From JAFGDI01 sp963667715 (GTDB taxonomy: Bacteria > Planctomycetota > Phycisphaerae > Sedimentisphaerales > SM23-30), in NCBI GenBank assembly GCA_963667715.1, contig OY763926.1, positions 3,348,001 to 3,412,000 of the forward strand: a stretch of 64,000 nt of DNA, given 5' to 3'. The translations under genes were made by a program, and so were the position numbers. The notes beneath the pieces were generated by a model, which searched no databases, was not told the DNA's origin, and saw only the letters and a list, made by a program, of their open reading frames with translations. Below, one piece after another: positions 61,183-64,000 of this stretch (position 1 is the stretch's first letter; every line of letters starts with the position of its first letter).

Positions 61183-64000
61183 GTGAAAAAAGTGTCATTA
61201 ATCTTAATTTTAACGCTATGTACCTGTGTATTCGGGCAAACTGGCAATAGTAACGAAGTCTTTCTGGCTTCCCGTCCTGCACTATCACCTGATGGTCAAA
61301 CAATAACCTTCTCCTGGCATGGTGATATCTGCACAGCTCCAACCCAGGGCGGTACGATAAAGTACCTCAGCCAGCACCCGGCAACCGAATATGGCTCATG
61401 CTTCTCTCCAGATGGCAGTAAAATAGCCTTCTCATCCAGCCGGACAGGTGTTAACCAGGTATATACCATTGATGCCGATGGCGGGCAGGCCCAGCAGATA
61501 ACCTTCCACTCTGCCGGAGCGTCGATTGAGCAATGGCCACAGGCAGATAAGCTTATTTACTCTGGCGTAAGAGATTTCTTCTGGCGAAATGGAAGCCGTT
61601 TCTTTACTGCCAGCTGTAGCCCATCATACAATGAGGAACTGATCTTCGATGCCTACGGCAGAAGCGGCTCTCTCTCTCCTGACGGCACAAAGCTGATCTT
61701 TGTCAGAGAAGGCTCTCCATGGTACCGCCAGGGCTATCAGGGTAGCCAGAACGGTCAGATATGGGTTTACGATACCAACTCTAAAGAATATGAACTGATA
61801 CTGGGGCATGATGGCGACTACGACTACCCTGCCTGGGGAGCCAATGGCGAAGTGGTATATTATGCTGTCAGCTTCGATAATGGCCCCAAAAACCTCTGGG
61901 AATATAACCTGACTACCGGAGTTAAACGCCAGATGACAAACTTCACTGACGGCACCGTAATGAATACCACAACCTCACGTGACGGCTCAACCATTGTATT
62001 CAGAAAACTCTTTGATCTCTATCGTATTTCTGCTGCAATCGGCAGTAAGGCTCAAAAGATCGAGCTGAAAAAACCTGAAGAGGATATGCCGGACAATGTT
62101 TCAAATCGGGTAACAGATAAAGCGTCCGACTCTGCCTTTACCTCCGATGCTCTGGAGATAGCTTTCGTTGCTGACAGAGACATATGGGTTATGGACACCG
62201 AGCTGAAAGAGCCGGTAAAAATATTCCAGACACCGAAAAAGGTAGAAAGCAACCTGATATTCAGCAGTGATAATGAGACTCTCTACTTCCTCTCTGATGA
62301 TGGTATTGTCTCCAATATCTATACCGCTCAGCGTATTGAACCTGATAAATACTGGTGGCAAAATTCAGAATTTGCTATCACCCAGCTCACCTACGGTCAG
62401 GAAAATATCGTGAGCTTCTCACTCTCACCTGACCAAAAGAATATCGCCTACGAAATAGCCGACCAGGGCCTCTGGATAGCTGATATTTCTGGCGAAAACT
62501 CACGCAAGCTCATCAACAGCTGGGACTCAATGGACTACTCATGGTCTCCGAAGGCTACTTATATTGCTTATGTAGTTAATAATCAGGATTGCTTACGTGA
62601 TGTGTGGATCACTCCTGTCGATAAATCGTTTGAGCCATACAATGTATCTCGCAATCCAAGAGATGACGGCACTCCGCGATTCTCACCTGACGGCAAGTAC
62701 CTGGCATGGCTGGGAACCTCACTGGGCGATGAGGTAGATATTTTCTATGTACCGCTTCAGAAGGAAATAGCCGACGTTACCGAACGTGACCGCAAGCTGG
62801 AAAAAGCGGTTAAACTTATGGAAGAAAAGCGTAAGAAAAAAGAAGAAAAGAAAACTGACGACAAAAAGGAGCAGCCGGAATCTGAAAAGGCTGAAGAAGC
62901 TGCTGATAACCAAAGCTCAGACGCAGCAAATGATCAGGAGCAGGCAGCAGAAGAAACCACAGAGCAAAAGGAGCCAGGCGATATTATCGAGTTTGACGAC
63001 CTATACAAACGTGCGGTTAGAATAACAACCGCCGAGGCCGGAGAATCGTGCCTGCTCTGGATAAACGATAATAAACTGCTCTTCAACCAGCGTAAAAACT
63101 ATAATTCCAATTCATATACTATCGAGATACCAGAGAAGCTCTCAGCTGAAAAGTACTCCGATAACACTATTACCTGGACCAGCACATGGCTCAAAGATGT
63201 TCAAAAGATCGCATTCATGAGAAATGGCAAGCCAGCACTTCTCAACAATAGAGAATTGAATGAATATAACTTCAGCGTCAAAACCGAACTCGATCGTGAC
63301 AACTGGTATGAGCTGGGCTTTAAGACTGCCTGGCGTTATATGCGTGACAAATTCTACAGCAGCGAACTGCTGAAGAAAGCTAACTGGGATACTATGCTAG
63401 ATAAGTATCTCGATAAAGCGATCAACTCTCCTGACAATCAGACCTTTGGCCGGGTGATCAACCTCATGCTGGGTGAGCTAAACGCTTCTCATATGGGCTT
63501 TACCGCCGCTAATGATAATAACTGGCGTTCCGACGACAGATGGCATGAAAATACCGCTCACTTCGGTGCCCGCTATGACTATAGCTATAAAGGACCGGGG
63601 CTGAAGATTCGCGATATACTGCCGGATAGCCCGGCAGAGCTGTATCAGTCGCGACTCTACCCGAACGAGATCATCACCCATATAAACGGGGTTGAGATTA
63701 TGCCGGAAACTGATATTAATAAGCTCCTGACCGGCGATCTGGCCAGAGACTTCACACTCACCGTCAAAGATGTAAACGACCAGAGCAGAGAAGTAACTAT
63801 CAGACCGATCTCCTATGGTGCGATAAATTCTATGCTGAAAAAGCAGTGGATAAATACCTGTAAGGATATAGTCAAGAATAACTCTGACAATAAACTAGGG
63901 TATATATATGTTCAAAGAATGATGTGGGACGAGTTTGTCGACTTCGAAAAAGAGATCTTCGCCGAAGGTGAAGGCAAAGACGGCATGATCATCGATGTTC
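61183..64000 (+). CDS. Tricorn-type protease (S41 family), cut by the right edge
   Basis: At least 939 residues, open to the window end. The start is a GTG with GGAG 7 nt upstream. A signal peptide (KKVSLILILTLCTCVFGQT) makes it periplasmic. Two WD40/TolB-like beta-propellers follow (about 25-520; repeats such as PALSPDGQTITFSWHGDI and GSCFSPDGSKIAFSSSRTGV). A Lys/Glu-rich insert lies at about 530-600, then the C1 domain and a PDZ domain (about 800-880, IRDILPDSPAELYQSRLYPN, EIITHINGVE). The last residues, EGKDGMIIDV, are the start of the S41 catalytic domain; catalytic Ser lies outside. The family degrades peptides into small products. Substrate unknown. Confidence 0.92.
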   Translation, partial: MKKVSLILILTLCTCVFGQTGNSNEVFLASRPALSPDGQTITFSWHGDICTAPTQGGTIKYLSQHPATEYGSCFSPDGSKIAFSSSRTGVNQVYTIDADGGQAQQITFHSAGASIEQWPQADKLIYSGVRDFFWRNGSRFFTASCSPSYNEELIFDAYGRSGSLSPDGTKLIFVREGSPWYRQGYQGSQNGQIWVYDTNSKEYELILGHDGDYDYPAWGANGEVVYYAVSFDNGPKNLWEYNLTTGVKRQMTNFTDGTVMNTTTSRDGSTIVFRKLFDLYRISAAIGSKAQKIELKKPEEDMPDNVSNRVTDKASDSAFTSDALEIAFVADRDIWVMDTELKEPVKIFQTPKKVESNLIFSSDNETLYFLSDDGIVSNIYTAQRIEPDKYWWQNSEFAITQLTYGQENIVSFSLSPDQKNIAYEIADQGLWIADISGENSRKLINSWDSMDYSWSPKATYIAYVVNNQDCLRDVWITPVDKSFEPYNVSRNPRDDGTPRFSPDGKYLAWLGTSLGDEVDIFYVPLQKEIADVTERDRKLEKAVKLMEEKRKKKEEKKTDDKKEQPESEKAEEAADNQSSDAANDQEQAAEETTEQKEPGDIIEFDDLYKRAVRITTAEAGESCLLWINDNKLLFNQRKNYNSNSYTIEIPEKLSAEKYSDNTITWTSTWLKDVQKIAFMRNGKPALLNNRELNEYNFSVKTELDRDNWYELGFKTAWRYMRDKFYSSELLKKANWDTMLDKYLDKAINSPDNQTFGRVINLMLGELNASHMGFTAANDNNWRSDDRWHENTAHFGARYDYSYKGPGLKIRDILPDSPAELYQSRLYPNEIITHINGVEIMPETDINKLLTGDLARDFTLTVKDVNDQSREVTIRPISYGAINSMLKKQWINTCKDIVKNNSDNKLGYIYVQRMMWDEFVDFEKEIFAEGEGKDGMIIDV

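Noticed and set aside
1..64000. CRISPR arrays, tRNA or rRNA genes, prophage, integrative element boundaries
   Set aside because: No regularly spaced repeats, cloverleaf sequences, rRNA signatures, integrases or att-like direct repeats were seen in the gene-free stretches.

Overview
The window reads as chromosomal DNA of an AT-rich, probably anaerobic, polysaccharide-degrading bacterium of the Planctomycetota (inference: Phycisphaerae, close to Sedimentisphaerales). The signs are a prepilin-type protein with an H-X9-DG-like C-terminus, a sulfatase, LamG/Ig/dockerin-like secreted glycosidases, a PEP-CTERM protein, two ECF sigma factors each paired with a membrane protein, a FecR/NPCBM-type anti-sigma protein, an [FeFe]-hydrogenase, McsA/McsB and a tricorn-type protease. 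I see no rRNA, tRNA, CRISPR array or prophage.

Layout. 1-710: end of a chemoreceptor. 0.8-3.0 kb (minus): ECF sigma factor and membrane partner. 3.3-9.0 kb: a DUF3592 protein (plus), then minus-strand ccsA/resB-type cytochrome c assembly genes, pdxB, mcsA-mcsB and a divergent QueD-like protein. Two stretches here (about 6.7 and 9.3-9.6 kb) have a promoter and an intrinsic terminator on the plus strand but no ORF, and are proposed as small RNAs. 9.7-12.3 kb (minus): prepilin-like protein and rplM-rpsI. 12.5-17.9 kb (plus): guaA, a structured RNA element, a metX-metW fusion and ettA. 18.2-23.6 kb (plus): sulfatase and a GH128-like glycosidase. 23.7-26.6 kb (minus): an unknown membrane-anchored protein and an MFS/spermidine-synthase fusion. 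26.9-35.2 kb (plus): ECF sigma factor, FecR/NPCBM protein, LamG/Ig secreted protein and a GH31 alpha-glucosidase. 35.3-36.7 kb (minus): trpB2. 37.2-40.2 kb (plus): a solute-binding lipoprotein with a sensor kinase. 40.2-46.4 kb (minus): [FeFe]-hydrogenase, NuoE-like subunit and AddA. 47-53.3 kb (plus): TetR regulator and a complete RND efflux operon. 53.4-56.3 kb: divergent xylR and xylA. 56.4-58.8 kb (minus): ddl, ftsQ-like gene and an unknown gene. 59.0-59.8 kb: a REP-associated tyrosine transposase with an inverted pair of REP-like hairpins. 60.1-60.9 kb (minus): PEP-CTERM protein. 61.2 kb to the right edge (plus): tricorn-type protease, cut by the window.

How it fits together. Sulfatase, GH128, GH31 and xylose isomerase point to breakdown of sulfated or mixed plant/algal polysaccharides. 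Three of the secreted proteins share a dockerin-like C-terminal tail, which suggests a common anchoring or assembly system. The best candidates for undescribed biology are the non-coding elements: a roughly 76-nt RNA whose loop copies the 16S rRNA anti-Shine-Dalgarno tail, a roughly 300-nt orphan transcript, a structured element just before metXW, and the covarying REP pair beside the transposase.
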